A stretch of DNA of 64,000 nt from Bacteroidota bacterium (lineage in GTDB: Bacteria > Bacteroidota > Ignavibacteria > Tepidaquicellales > Tepidaquicellaceae). The notes beneath the pieces are model-generated. The model had not been told where the DNA came from and made no database searches. It saw only the letters and a list, made by a program, of their open reading frames with translations. Below are positions 43,501-50,795 of the stretch, piece by piece; position 1 is the stretch's first letter, and every line of letters starts with the position of its first letter. The stretch covers positions 1 through 64,000 of the forward strand of contig JAFDZO010000012.1 in NCBI GenBank assembly GCA_018266845.1. The letters run 5' to 3'. Position numbers and translations under genes: made by a program.

Positions 43501-45466
43501 TTACTACATCTGCTGCCATATTAGATGTGATTGCTGAAGCATTGTTCCAGATAAGAACTCTGTTGTTATATCCGTCGCAAACAATTAGTTTCGTTCCGTC
43601 TGTTGCCATTCCATTAGGATTATTGAATCCGTCCGTAAGATATAAGCTCTTATTATCGCAAGTTCCAAATCCAAGTCCGTGATTAACTGTGCCTGAGGTG
43701 AAGCTGGGCTGACCTAATACAAAGTTTGCCGATTGCCCGCTTGCAAGGCTGTTAATATTTTCCCATACCATTATTCTGTGATTGTTTGCATCAGCAACAA
43801 ACAATCTGTCGCCGATTGTAACGCAGTTTGAAGGTCCGCTCAGCTTGCTGGCAATTGTTCCTGCTGTATTATCTGAGAAATTCGGCTGTCCGAGACAGTA
43901 ATTAGCTGCTGTAAAGTTTGATGTCGGAGCGGTGTTAAATACAAGAACTCTATTATTTCCCCTGTCGCATACATACATTCTTTTATCTGAATCCATACCC
44001 ATGATATGAACTCCATACGGTCCTGACATTGAAGCTCCTGAAAGTCCGCCATAGTTTGAAGCTCCTGTTGTTTCTGTCGTCGGCTGTCCGAGTATTAAAG
44101 AAGCGTTTTGCTCATTTGTAAATGTATATTGATTTGTAATTGCAGTTGTTGTTCCGCTTGCTGTTGGAGCGGTTGTTGAAAAATATGAACCGGATGTTGA
44201 ATAAACGGCAATGGTGTACTGAATACCTGCCTGAAGACCCGTTATTGTATAAGTGTTTGATGCTGCACCGGGAATTGTTGCTACTCCACCATCGTTTTCA
44301 TTGGATGGCGCAGTGTTGCCTTGTTTGAATACAACTCTATACCCGTCTGTTGAACCGCCTGACGCAGTCCAGTTAACAACCATTGAGCTTGTTGTAATAG
44401 AGTTTGTTGAAGCATTCGTCGGAGCAGGAGGCGGAGATGTTTTATAAAACCTGATGTTTGGTCTGATAGAGTATGTGGTTCCGTTTACATTTCCATTATT
44501 TGTATTGCTCCAATACATACTTGTTGATACTCCATAGTTTTTCGCTAAAAATTGTTTTGTATCTGATGTTGGAGAGCCGCCTCTATCGTTATAAACTATT
44601 ACTTCAATATTGTTTGCGCCGTCGTATGCGAAAGGAGTTGTCAAATCTATCATAGCCCAGCCGGCTTCCCAGTTTGTGAAAGGATTTCCTGAATACACTT
44701 GTGTTGCGCCGCCTAATTGATTGTTTACAGTCTCGGGTCCTGGAAATGTTGTTGAGCCTCTGTGGTTCATCCAAATCTGAATATTGCCATTGGTTGAAGA
44801 TTCTTTTCCTACAAAAAATGCAAGCTTTGTAATTGTGCCTGAAGTGCCGATATCGCTTTGCGGATAAATCGAAGCAAATCTATCGTATGTATTAGATTGA
44901 TTTAAAGGAAAATTATCGAATGTTTCAAAACTGTTATCGCTTGGGCTGAATACTGTTCCGTTAGGAAACGAACCGGAAATATTAACAGTTGACTGCGCAA
45001 AATTCCATTGAGGAGAAACGTTGTTCGACTTTCCTGTAGCATAGAATGTTACTGATTGAGCTGTTGTAACAGTCGGCACAAATTTTACTGTCCATGCTGC
45101 CGAACCGCTGCTTAACGCTTTCGGTGTATTATGATATGCTTCTGTGTTTGTTACGGTAACTCCGCTGCTTACGGGCAGGAAGAAACCTCTGTTATCCTGA
45201 ACCGCTAAGTCAAAGCCGGCTTGACCGGTACCGCCCGGTGAAATTGTATAGGTCATATTTTGCGTTGTGCCTATAGTAATATCAGTATTGGGAGAAATAC
45301 TGCTTGATAATCCCGCATTCTGTCCTCCGTGGCAAGAACAGCCTACGTATGTGCTTCCGGGCTTTTGTGTGCACGATGGCGCGCCGCCGGAAAAATCGTA
45401 AGCTACCTCATACACAGTAGCCAAGAACGCAATAACTACCAACGAGATAATAATTTTTTTAATCAT
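40502..45466 (-). CDS. Giant T9SS protein with choice-of-anchor V N-terminus
   Basis: 1654-aa exported protein. After an N-terminal signal segment (about 1-25) comes a choice-of-anchor V/Reelin-like domain (about 28-165) that begins with a Cys cluster, GCSCHGGQN; in relatives this is a CxxCH heme-type motif, here reduced to CxCH. Next is a jelly-roll-like domain (about 170-345), then modules parallel to the downstream paralog: FN3, NHL propeller (MYVCDRGNNRVLVFNTAP), a second FN3-like part, a GGSF propeller (FFIGGEFTDVNGVSKSRL), the FN3-like VDLNWSTVTEQNNKGFEIERK, and a T9SS domain (MSQNYPNPFNPSTKINYQL to KRMALIK). The two genes are a tandem duplication with a different N-terminus. Probable cell-surface role. 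Confidence 0.88.
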   Translation of the reverse strand: MIKKIIISLVVIAFLATVYEVAYDFSGGAPSCTQKPGSTYVGCSCHGGQNAGLSSSISPNTDITIGTTQNMTYTISPGGTGQAGFDLAVQDNRGFFLPVSSGVTVTNTEAYHNTPKALSSGSAAWTVKFVPTVTTAQSVTFYATGKSNNVSPQWNFAQSTVNISGSFPNGTVFSPSDNSFETFDNFPLNQSNTYDRFASIYPQSDIGTSGTITKLAFFVGKESSTNGNIQIWMNHRGSTTFPGPETVNNQLGGATQVYSGNPFTNWEAGWAMIDLTTPFAYDGANNIEVIVYNDRGGSPTSDTKQFLAKNYGVSTSMYWSNTNNGNVNGTTYSIRPNIRFYKTSPPPAPTNASTNSITTSSMVVNWTASGGSTDGYRVVFKQGNTAPSNENDGGVATIPGAASNTYTITGLQAGIQYTIAVYSTSGSYFSTTAPTASGTTTAITNQYTFTNEQNASLILGQPTTETTGASNYGGLSGASMSGPYGVHIMGMDSDKRMYVCDRGNNRVLVFNTAPTSNFTAANYCLGQPNFSDNTAGTIASKLSGPSNCVTIGDRLFVADANNHRIMVWENINSLASGQSANFVLGQPSFTSGTVNHGLGFGTCDNKSLYLTDGFNNPNGMATDGTKLIVCDGYNNRVLIWNNASAITSNMAADVVIGQPDFTTKTAPTLDNSTAATLYEPSSVAVTKDGKLVVASAQENRVLIYNTIPNTNGASADMVLGQTNFTNNQAIFTPAADVLYKPVSLSVSPGTNKLAVSSDNSARIMIWDVFPTTNNQPATHVLNKPNLTSNTSTTFSNENGGNACNMYPYSVAWSPSGKLYAGDIFRNAVLRFDGGDSAAKGPQSLSSTPSTQYKIPLSIIGSSFNQFAIAFKYGPTPPTDLNDPDATIEHGIVGTSYELSPVYCNTTYSFRVYAERNPSFGVYEYTDGSATGTFVSGAPSDCENHPIVTGNGEVWCVVPSVTGDTTFLGGSFTGFMTKDGATTYSRTGLAAIDTKTGNMLNWTCNINANGIVKGLLLDKTGSAFFIGGEFTDVNGVSKSRLAKVNTDGSVVAGFTTPNINASVGDQGGTCMALSVTKDTLFIEGNFSDINGNARKNLASVLASDGTLTSFEPADFYLAAATCRFILVSKDGKSVWLGSNSTGLNFKSVNIATGSDVGEFDWQIDGGLVACGVIQGNYLYLGGAFQQIMGNTNVQRLAKIDLSGPTPTLVTSFNNGTGSRPSGNVRRIFPTANSLYLVGEFNDIGGTPRNKYAAVSTTDGAVQSWNPNYPVGQISHTIASTIVGTYSSGKMFMVGSGQNDFNKFSAVSFTPPATNLDGTVTMNVNSNTTNIFANSAGIMAKLTTGGSSNMGSTSVIIAGAGGDTSIVNGYVVLERYLQVNPTSQPGTNVTVQFYVPKSEMDAFAALKPGFGNSGNNYAGCRVHRMNNSGTYIETFIPTITIDGETVIISFSTSGFSKFYINDTPVLPVELASFTSTVNKNNVDLNWSTVTEQNNKGFEIERKKINTDEWQSVSFVEGKGTTSTQQNYTYADRNLQTGKYNYRLKQIDFNGNYEYYTLNNEVEVGIPKTFDMSQNYPNPFNPSTKINYQLPKDAFVKINVYDMTGRLISQLVNTQQQAGYYTIDFNSGMTSGIASGIYFYRIEAADFVSTKRMALIK

Positions 45467-45520
45467 GGGATAATGTTTTAGTTTTGATAAATGTTTATAA
45501 AAATTTTTCCCTATAAAGCT

Positions 45521-45595
45521 TTAAATAGCTGCTGCTCCGGTAACTTCCTTAATCCAGCTATAGGAGCAGGATTGGGTTTGAATCGCTGTACTCAT
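45521..45595 (-). CDS. Candidate 24-aa leader-like peptide
   Basis: ATG at 45595, TAA at 45521-45523. It ends 54 bp upstream of the giant gene start. The local base composition is richer in G and C than the surrounding spacer, the only coding hint. It contains one Cys and one Trp; no family recognised. Could be a chance frame. Confidence 0.2.
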   Translation of the reverse strand: MSTAIQTQSCSYSWIKEVTGAAAI

Positions 45596-45631
45596 TGTTT
45601 TAATATTAGAATTTTGTAATCTCTGAGATAA

Positions 45632-45672
45632 GAGAATGCGTCTCCAAAATGCGGAGACGCATCTCATTTTTT
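45632..45672 (+). terminator. GCGTCTCC/GGAGACGC hairpin with T-run
   Basis: Stem ATGCGTCTCC (45636-45645) / GGAGACGCAT (45653-45662), extended by GAG/CTC, followed on plus by ATTTTTT. It looks like a plus-strand terminator, but no plus-strand gene precedes it. The GCGTCTC palindrome is also a common dispersed repeat in this bacterial group, so it may be a repeat copy; a degenerate relative is at 59905-59952. Confidence 0.5.
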
Positions 45673-45777
45673 GATAGCGTAAGGCAAACTATTTACCTTA
45701 CTGTGTGCAGAAACCCCCAACCGTAATGGCTGGAGGAAAAATCTGTTCTCGAAGTTAGAGGAGTCTGCTGGTTTCAT
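45664..45777 (-). CDS. Candidate 37-aa ORF inside the palindromic element
   Basis: ATG at 45777, TGA at 45664-45666. Composition is mixed and protein-like (FENRFFLQPLRLGVSAHS in the middle). It almost fills the 135-bp element bounded by inverted repeats. No Shine-Dalgarno sequence and no known family, so the call is weak. Confidence 0.25.
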   Translation of the reverse strand: MKPADSSNFENRFFLQPLRLGVSAHSKVNSLPYAIKK

Positions 45778-45807
45778 TTTAGTAAATGTTTTGTTTCTTA
45801 CGCTATC
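45673..45807. repeat. 135-bp element bounded by GATAGCGTAAG inverted repeats
   Basis: Perfect 11-bp inverted repeats GATAGCGTAAG (45673-45683) and CTTACGCTATC (45797-45807), with partial pairing continuing inward (GCAAAC against GTTT). An internal hairpin at about 45714-45735 (CCAACC-GTAAT-GGCTGG) pairs fully, with one G-U, only in the minus-strand RNA. Consistent with a MITE-like unit or a structured RNA. Confidence 0.5.
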
Positions 45808-45966
45808 GGTACAAAATTACTAATATTGATTGCCGTTCTTCAAAGAGATTTTCAGCCGATTCTAACTGAAAACCGAACAATTTTTACATGGAAAAACGGG
45901 TAAAATCTGCAATTATAACTTAAAAATGAGGTTTTTGTAACTACTAAATCTAACGAGAATTTGACC

Positions 45967-46323
45967 TCATTTTTGTATATTTTTTATTAAAATCGTTCCT
46001 GATTTCAGTAAATTTTTCTTTTTGGAATCAAAAACTTTTACCTTAAATTTACCAGCTTTGAAAAAAGTAAAATCTGCATGCGCTCTTTGCAAAGAATTCA
46101 GTTCGGTAAAAATTGCATCCTGATACTCCTCGCTGAAATCTTTATTTACTTTAGATATTTCATACAGAAATTTCTTACCGGAACTTCTTACTCTTTCACA
46201 ATCACTTATGAAAAATTTCACGTTTACACCCGCAGGTCCAAGCGCAAATGATTTGCGGGGATTTATCGGCGTATTTTTTGAATCTATGTACTCGCAGAAG
46301 ATTATTTTTTTCTCTATTTCCAT
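45967..46323 (-). CDS. Small protein of unknown function
   Basis: 118-aa soluble protein, Lys- and Phe-rich, with a predicted beta-rich fold: VKFFISDCE in the first half and FKAGKFKVKVFDSKKKN near the end, resembling an Ig-like sandwich. No signal peptide. No recognised family. Antisense frames on the other strand are shadows. It lies between the giant protein and mnmG, all on the minus strand, but separated from mnmG by a terminator. Confidence 0.55.
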   Translation of the reverse strand: MEIEKKIIFCEYIDSKNTPINPRKSFALGPAGVNVKFFISDCERVRSSGKKFLYEISKVNKDFSEEYQDAIFTELNSLQRAHADFTFFKAGKFKVKVFDSKKKNLLKSGTILIKNIQK

Positions 46324-46462
46324 TCAGGGAGTTATTTCTTTTAGAGTGATGGATAAAAATAATTTTATTTTAGGAACACTCAAAATAAAAATCTATAGTG
46401 ATTCTTACATAAATTTTGAAATGAACTAATGGAGAGCGCACAGGCTTGCTTGCTGCGTAGGA

Positions 46463-46510
46463 ATAAAAAAAAATGCAGCGCTGCCTCTTTTTCTAAGGCG
46501 ACACTGCATT
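46463..46510 (-). terminator. Intrinsic terminator of mnmG
   Basis: AATGCAGCGCTGCCT (46472-46486) pairs with AGGCGACACTGCATT (46496-46510) with two internal mismatches; on the minus strand a run of nine T follows. Located 31 bases after the mnmG stop. Confidence 0.82.
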
Positions 46511-46541
46511 ATTTCTTTTTAAATATTTGTGAGATTAAATA

Positions 46542-48443
46542 CTATCCGCGCATGTAAATTAAGAGGGCGGATATATCAGACGGACGGACTCCGGCAATAC
46601 GCATAGCTTGTCCAATGTTGTTCGGACGTATGCTGTTAAGTTTCTCGCGCGCCTCTGCCGAAAGAGAACGCAGGCGGTCATACTTAAAGTCTTCAGGTAT
46701 CTTAATTTCTTCATTTTTGTTAAAGTTATTTACCTGCTCAGTTTGCCTTTGAATATAACCTTTATATTTAAGTTCTATTTCTATTTGCTCGAGGACTTCG
46801 GGATTGTTAACCAAGCCCTGAACTATATTGCTTCCTTTAAGTATTGTTTTATCAATTAATTGCGAGAGTTTAATCTCGTTTCTTCTTACTAGATTTGAGA
46901 TGAATTCCCCTTGCGTGATTTCTGATGAATTATTCTCTTTTAAAAACTCGTTAACTTCCTTTGGAGTAAGGGTGTTTGATGAAAAATAATTCATTACATC
47001 ATGAATTAGCTCTTTTTTAGCAGTCATCTTATCATAAGCAGTTTGCTCTAAAAGTCCTAATTCATATCCATACTTCATTAGGCGCAGGTCGGCGTTATCT
47101 TGCCTTAAAATCAACCTGTACTCCGCGCAGGAAGTAAACATTCTGTATGGTTCTTCGGGACATTTGTTTATTAGGTCATCTATTAAGACACCTATGTATG
47201 CTTCGCTCCTTTTTAGAATAAACGGCTCCTTCCCTGCTGCTTTCAGCCCTGCATTTATTCCGGCAATAAGCCCTTGAGCTGCTGCCTCTTCATAGCCGGA
47301 TGTACCGTTTATCTGCCCGGCGAGAAACAAACCGGAGACGAGCTTTGTTTCGAGAGAAAGATTTGTCTGATGCGTAGGAAAAAAATCATACTCTACTGCA
47401 TAGCCCTTCTTAACGATTTTTACATTTTCAAGCCCGGTAATCGTTCTTGCAGCTTTCTCCTGGACCTCTAATGGAAGGCTCGTAGAAAAGCCGTTCATAT
47501 AAATTGTTTCACCATTCAAAGTTTCCGGCTCAAGAAAAATTTGATGACGCGGCTTTTCAGAGAAGCGGGAAATCTTGTCTTCAATTGACGGACAATATCT
47601 TGGTCCAACTCCTTTTATTCGTCCCGTAAACATTGGGGACTCTTCAAATCCGGTTCTTAATACATCATGCGTACGCTCGTTGGTATAAGTAAGGAAGCAG
47701 TCAATTTGTCTCTGAATAGGAAAGCTTTCTAAAGGAGTTCGAAATGAAAAAGGTTTAGGATTACCATCTCCGCCCTGTAATTCTGTTTTTGAAAAATCTA
47801 TTGTATTTATATCAAGACGCGGTGGAGTTCCCGTCTTTAGTCTTCCGGTTACAAATCCCAATTCAAGCATATTATCGGAAAGCCCATTAGCAGCTTTCTC
47901 TCCAGCTCTTCCACCTTCAGTTTGAGTTGTGCCGGTGTGCATAATTGCATTGAGAAATGTCCCTGACGTAATGATTACCGATTTACACTGAATATTGCTG
48001 CCAAGCTCTGTAACAATTCCTTTAATGGAGTACTTGAAAACACCGGATTGCTGTTCTTCTACCTTTAGCGATTGAACAGTGTCTTGAACAAGCGTGATAT
48101 TAGCAAACGATTTTACCATTTCGGCTGCTGCTAACGAGTACAAATCTTTATCAGACTGGCATCTAGGCGACCACACGGCGGGACCTTTAGACCTATTAAG
48201 CATCTTGAATTGTATTCCTGTCTTATCCGCTAGAATTCCCATAACGCCGCCCAAGGCATCAATTTCCCGTACCAAATGCCCTTTAGCCGTGCCCCCAATA
48301 GCGGGATTACAGCTCATCCTGCCAATAGCACTCAAATCCATTGTAACAAGAGCTACTGTAAGACCCATCTTTGCGCAAGCAATTGAGGCTTCAACCCCGG
48401 CATGTCCGGCACCTACAACGATTATGTCAAAATATCTTTCCAT
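46542..48443 (-). CDS. mnmG: tRNA 5-carboxymethylaminomethyluridine synthase, FAD subunit
   Basis: 633-aa cytoplasmic enzyme (GidA/MnmG) that with MnmE modifies the wobble uridine U34 of several tRNAs. The N-terminus has the FAD-binding IIVVGAGHAGVEASIACAKMG, followed by SCNPAIGGTAKGHLVREIDALGG and the family segment GPRYCPSIEDKI. The conserved redox Cys lies in the GRIKGVGPRYCPSIE region, and the C-terminal helical domain that binds MnmE ends in RIAGVRPSDISALLIYM. Normal length. No mnmE, rsmG or parAB is beside it, but two parS sites lie just upstream, matching the common origin-proximal position of this gene. Confidence 0.96.
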   Translation of the reverse strand: MERYFDIIVVGAGHAGVEASIACAKMGLTVALVTMDLSAIGRMSCNPAIGGTAKGHLVREIDALGGVMGILADKTGIQFKMLNRSKGPAVWSPRCQSDKDLYSLAAAEMVKSFANITLVQDTVQSLKVEEQQSGVFKYSIKGIVTELGSNIQCKSVIITSGTFLNAIMHTGTTQTEGGRAGEKAANGLSDNMLELGFVTGRLKTGTPPRLDINTIDFSKTELQGGDGNPKPFSFRTPLESFPIQRQIDCFLTYTNERTHDVLRTGFEESPMFTGRIKGVGPRYCPSIEDKISRFSEKPRHQIFLEPETLNGETIYMNGFSTSLPLEVQEKAARTITGLENVKIVKKGYAVEYDFFPTHQTNLSLETKLVSGLFLAGQINGTSGYEEAAAQGLIAGINAGLKAAGKEPFILKRSEAYIGVLIDDLINKCPEEPYRMFTSCAEYRLILRQDNADLRLMKYGYELGLLEQTAYDKMTAKKELIHDVMNYFSSNTLTPKEVNEFLKENNSSEITQGEFISNLVRRNEIKLSQLIDKTILKGSNIVQGLVNNPEVLEQIEIELKYKGYIQRQTEQVNNFNKNEEIKIPEDFKYDRLRSLSAEAREKLNSIRPNNIGQAMRIAGVRPSDISALLIYMRG

Positions 48444-48452
48444 ATAAAAAAA

Positions 48453-48468
48453 TGTTTCACGTGAAACA
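48453..48468. promoter_or_regulatory. parS: parS site 1 (ParB binding)
   Basis: TGTTTCACGTGAAACA is a perfect match to the universal chromosomal parS palindrome. It lies 10 bp upstream of the mnmG start. ParB loads at such sites to form the partition complex near the chromosome origin. Confidence 0.93.
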
Positions 48469-48502
48469 ATCAGCGCAAGCTTTTCAGCACAAGCTATAAA
48501 GG

Positions 48503-48518
48503 TGTTTCACGTGAAACA
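48503..48518. promoter_or_regulatory. parS: parS site 2 (ParB binding)
   Basis: A second perfect TGTTTCACGTGAAACA whose centre is exactly 50 bp from the first. Two perfect 16-bp copies this close cannot be chance. Confidence 0.93.
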
Positions 48519-48540
48519 GTAGTGTTAGTCAAAAATACTA

Positions 48541-48621
48541 AAAGAAAAAGAGAGATTAAACACATTAATCTCTCTATCTAAAATAACAAAGCCGATGCGA
48601 GATAATTACTCACACCGGCTT
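48541..48621 (-). terminator. Two tandem terminators behind the T9SS gene
   Basis: First: AAGCCGATGCGAG (48589-48601) pairs with CTCACACCGGCTT (48609-48621) as 13 bp including G-U pairs, followed on minus by TGTTATTTT. Second: GAGAGATTAA (48550-48559) pairs perfectly with TTAATCTCTC (48565-48574), followed on minus by TTTTTCTTTT. Together they stop minus-strand transcription before it reaches the parS sites and mnmG. Confidence 0.75.
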
Positions 48622-48648
48622 CCCCCTATGAACTACAAATATATAATC

Positions 48649-49677
48649 TTATTTGATGAGATTCATCTTTTTAGTTACCACTGTATTACCTGATGTCAGT
48701 TTATAAATATAAACACCGCTCGCCAATTCTGAGCCATTAAATTCGATGCTGTATGACCCTGCTTCTTGGTATCTGTTAATCAGGCTTGCTACTTCTTTTC
48801 CAAGCAAGTTATAAATAGATAATTTCACTAATCCGCCAGTTGGTATTGAGTATTTGATATTCGTTGTCGGGTTGAATGGGTTCGGGTAATTTTGATTAAG
48901 AACATAACCATCGGAAGTTAATATCGAATTGGTTAAACTTTCCCCTCTATATGTACTTAAAGCAAAATTAAGATTCATGTTCTTAGAGCCTGCCGAACTT
49001 ACGAACTTCGACTGGCTTTCATAACCCGGAGCAGATACGAACACTTCGTAATCACCGACTGAAATATTAAGCGAGTAAGAACCGTCGCTTCTTACAGTCG
49101 CAGATGTTACAGGCATATCGCCTTGGAACACATATATCGTAGGAAGGAAGTCTGAGCTGCCTTCAAGTGAAACTCTGCCGTTAACGGTAACTATATCTGA
49201 TGTAAGAGGTCTTTCGACAATTTCTTTTCCAACGGCTCCCCAGTCAATTTCTATTACTCCGTTAACCGCTTCGCTTAATGCTATTGGCTCTGCGCTTTCA
49301 TAATCTAAAAATCCCGGATAAAAACTCGTTACAAAATTATCATCCTGATCATCCTCAAATATTACAGCATATAAATCTGATGTTGTATTGACCCAAGTAC
49401 TGAAAGTTCCATCAGAGTTTACCGGCGTCTGCTTAATATATACAAGGTTCCCACTTCCATCCATATAGTAGAGCTTTAATATTGAGGAACTGGAAACTCC
49501 AGTAGTGTCATTTTCATTTGCATCACTTAGGTAAACAAATACGGTCCCGGTCAAGTGATAAGTCTGAGATTTTGATTCTTTAGGGATAAAGAGCGAGAAG
49601 AAAGCCCCTAAAAGTAAAATCAAAAGAAGGAATTTCGCGATCGAAATCTTACCTGATTTATGTAATTGGTTTTTCAT
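48649..49677 (-). CDS. T9SS-secreted protein with carboxypeptidase-regulatory-like domain
   Basis: 342-aa protein: N-terminal signal/anchor (KISIAKFLLLILLLGAFFSLF), a beta-sandwich with SDANENDTTG, a segment VTVNGRVSLEGSSDFLPTIYVFQG that resembles carboxypeptidase-regulatory-like/SD-repeat folds and ends with DYEVFVSAPGYESQS, and a T9SS type A domain (LNQNYPNPFNPTTNIKYSI to KKMNLIK). Function unknown. It starts 10 bp after the TrmB-type regulator gene, so the regulator is probably co-transcribed. Confidence 0.85.
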   Translation of the reverse strand: MKNQLHKSGKISIAKFLLLILLLGAFFSLFIPKESKSQTYHLTGTVFVYLSDANENDTTGVSSSSILKLYYMDGSGNLVYIKQTPVNSDGTFSTWVNTTSDLYAVIFEDDQDDNFVTSFYPGFLDYESAEPIALSEAVNGVIEIDWGAVGKEIVERPLTSDIVTVNGRVSLEGSSDFLPTIYVFQGDMPVTSATVRSDGSYSLNISVGDYEVFVSAPGYESQSKFVSSAGSKNMNLNFALSTYRGESLTNSILTSDGYVLNQNYPNPFNPTTNIKYSIPTGGLVKLSIYNLLGKEVASLINRYQEAGSYSIEFNGSELASGVYIYKLTSGNTVVTKKMNLIK

Positions 49678-49687
49678 AAATATATGT

Positions 49688-50524
49688 TTATATTAATTCA
49701 TTAATTTTTTTCGAATTCCCCCAATAAAACTCGAAAGTGTTAGCAAGATAATTTGCAAGTTCTTTATTCTTAATTATTATATCAGATTTTTTGCTGCTTG
49801 GAAGCACTGGCTCAAAAATGTTAAAATAAACAGTGTATCTGTCAAAAATCGCGAAATTGGCTATTTGTTCAGAGGTAAATTTAATTTGCTCGCCCCGCTT
49901 CTCAAATTTTTTAAATATTTCTAATGCTTCTTTAAACGCGTACGACTGTAAAGTACCCCCATTAGCGCTAATCTTTAAAAACTCAGTAGATTCATAAATA
50001 CACTTAAATATACCGCCTTTTTTAATAAACCCACCTATAGCTCCATCTGTTTCCTCAGAAATACTTGCCTGATTAGCTAATCTTACCATTAAAAGTATTT
50101 CGTTTTGAGTTTGTTTAGTGTATTCTGTAAATTTAGCACTTCTGTGTTTATTATGCCCTCTTACAAGTTCAATGTTAATAAACTCCTGATTGGACGAAAT
50201 CTTAGACTTATATAGAGGAAACAAGTTTTCAAAAGTAGTTTTTGCGTTTTGAGCTTGTAAATTAGCCTTACGGATTGTTTCACTTTGAACTTTATCACCA
50301 ATAATTCTTGGGTCAATCATCTGAAACATTGTGATTCTGTTAGTATCTATTTCATTGATATACCCCGCTTTAGTAAAATCCCTCAAAATATCATAAACAT
50401 CTGTTCTTCTAATGCTTGCCTCTTTGGCAACATCAGAAGCAGCCATAAGGTCACCGCGCAAGAGAACTAAGAAAACTTTCGCTTCTTTCTCTGTAAATCC
50501 CAGCTTTAATAGATTCTCAGTCAT
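49688..50524 (-). CDS. TrmB-family transcriptional regulator
   Basis: 278-aa protein with an N-terminal winged helix (residues 1-75: LLKLGFTEKEAKVFLVLLRG, ASDVAKEASIRRTDVYDILRDFTKAGYI), typical of the TrmB family that is common in archaea and present in some bacteria. The C-terminal part, about 110-275, resembles the TrmB ligand-binding domain (phospholipase-D-like fold). The start at ATG 50524 was preferred over the upstream in-frame start at 50557, which adds a non-conserved tail. It is probably the first gene of a unit with the T9SS gene just downstream; it may control that gene or itself. Confidence 0.8.
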   Translation of the reverse strand: MTENLLKLGFTEKEAKVFLVLLRGDLMAASDVAKEASIRRTDVYDILRDFTKAGYINEIDTNRITMFQMIDPRIIGDKVQSETIRKANLQAQNAKTTFENLFPLYKSKISSNQEFINIELVRGHNKHRSAKFTEYTKQTQNEILLMVRLANQASISEETDGAIGGFIKKGGIFKCIYESTEFLKISANGGTLQSYAFKEALEIFKKFEKRGEQIKFTSEQIANFAIFDRYTVYFNIFEPVLPSSKKSDIIIKNKELANYLANTFEFYWGNSKKINELI

Positions 50525-50795
50525 ACTAATTTGTGTAGTAGATTTCCTATACAACAAAATTCACAATTTTGTAAGTGAAAGTCAAGAGAGAAAATTAAAT
50601 TGCAGAAATTGTTGTAATTTTTTTCTACACCACAAAACTTCAATTATTATGCCAAAGAACTATCTATTTTCTTTGCACATATCGTGCCTGTTTTTAGTGA
50701 TTTTTCGCCAAGCTGCTAAAGAAAGGAAGAGAAATCCATAGCCTATAAGCTATTAATGACTTCATTTATACTATATAATAAATTAATTTCAAAAA
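50525..50795. promoter_or_regulatory. Divergent promoter region of regulator and beta-CASP gene
   Basis: 271 bp between the TrmB-type regulator (minus) and the metallo-hydrolase (plus). It is the natural place for an operator of the regulator, but I could not find a clear palindrome longer than chance. No ORF. Confidence 0.35.

Larger units (their letters stand above)
45467..45966. other. 500-bp region with palindromes and tiny ORFs
   Basis: Contains an agacgc-type hairpin (45632-45672), a 135-bp element bounded by GATAGCGTAAG inverted repeats (45673-45807), a 37-codon minus-strand ORF (45664-45777) and a 24-codon minus-strand ORF (45521-45595) just upstream of the giant gene. No recognised RNA family or protein; treated as uncertain. 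Confidence 0.5.

Noticed and set aside
45673-45807. Cobalamin or other known riboswitch upstream of the giant gene
   Set aside because: I checked for a B12-box and similar conserved cores and did not find them; only inverted repeats are clear.
48453-48518. Origin of replication (DnaA-box cluster) at the parS sites
   Set aside because: No cluster of TTATCCACA-type boxes or AT-rich unwinding element was seen; parS indicates proximity to the origin, not the origin itself.
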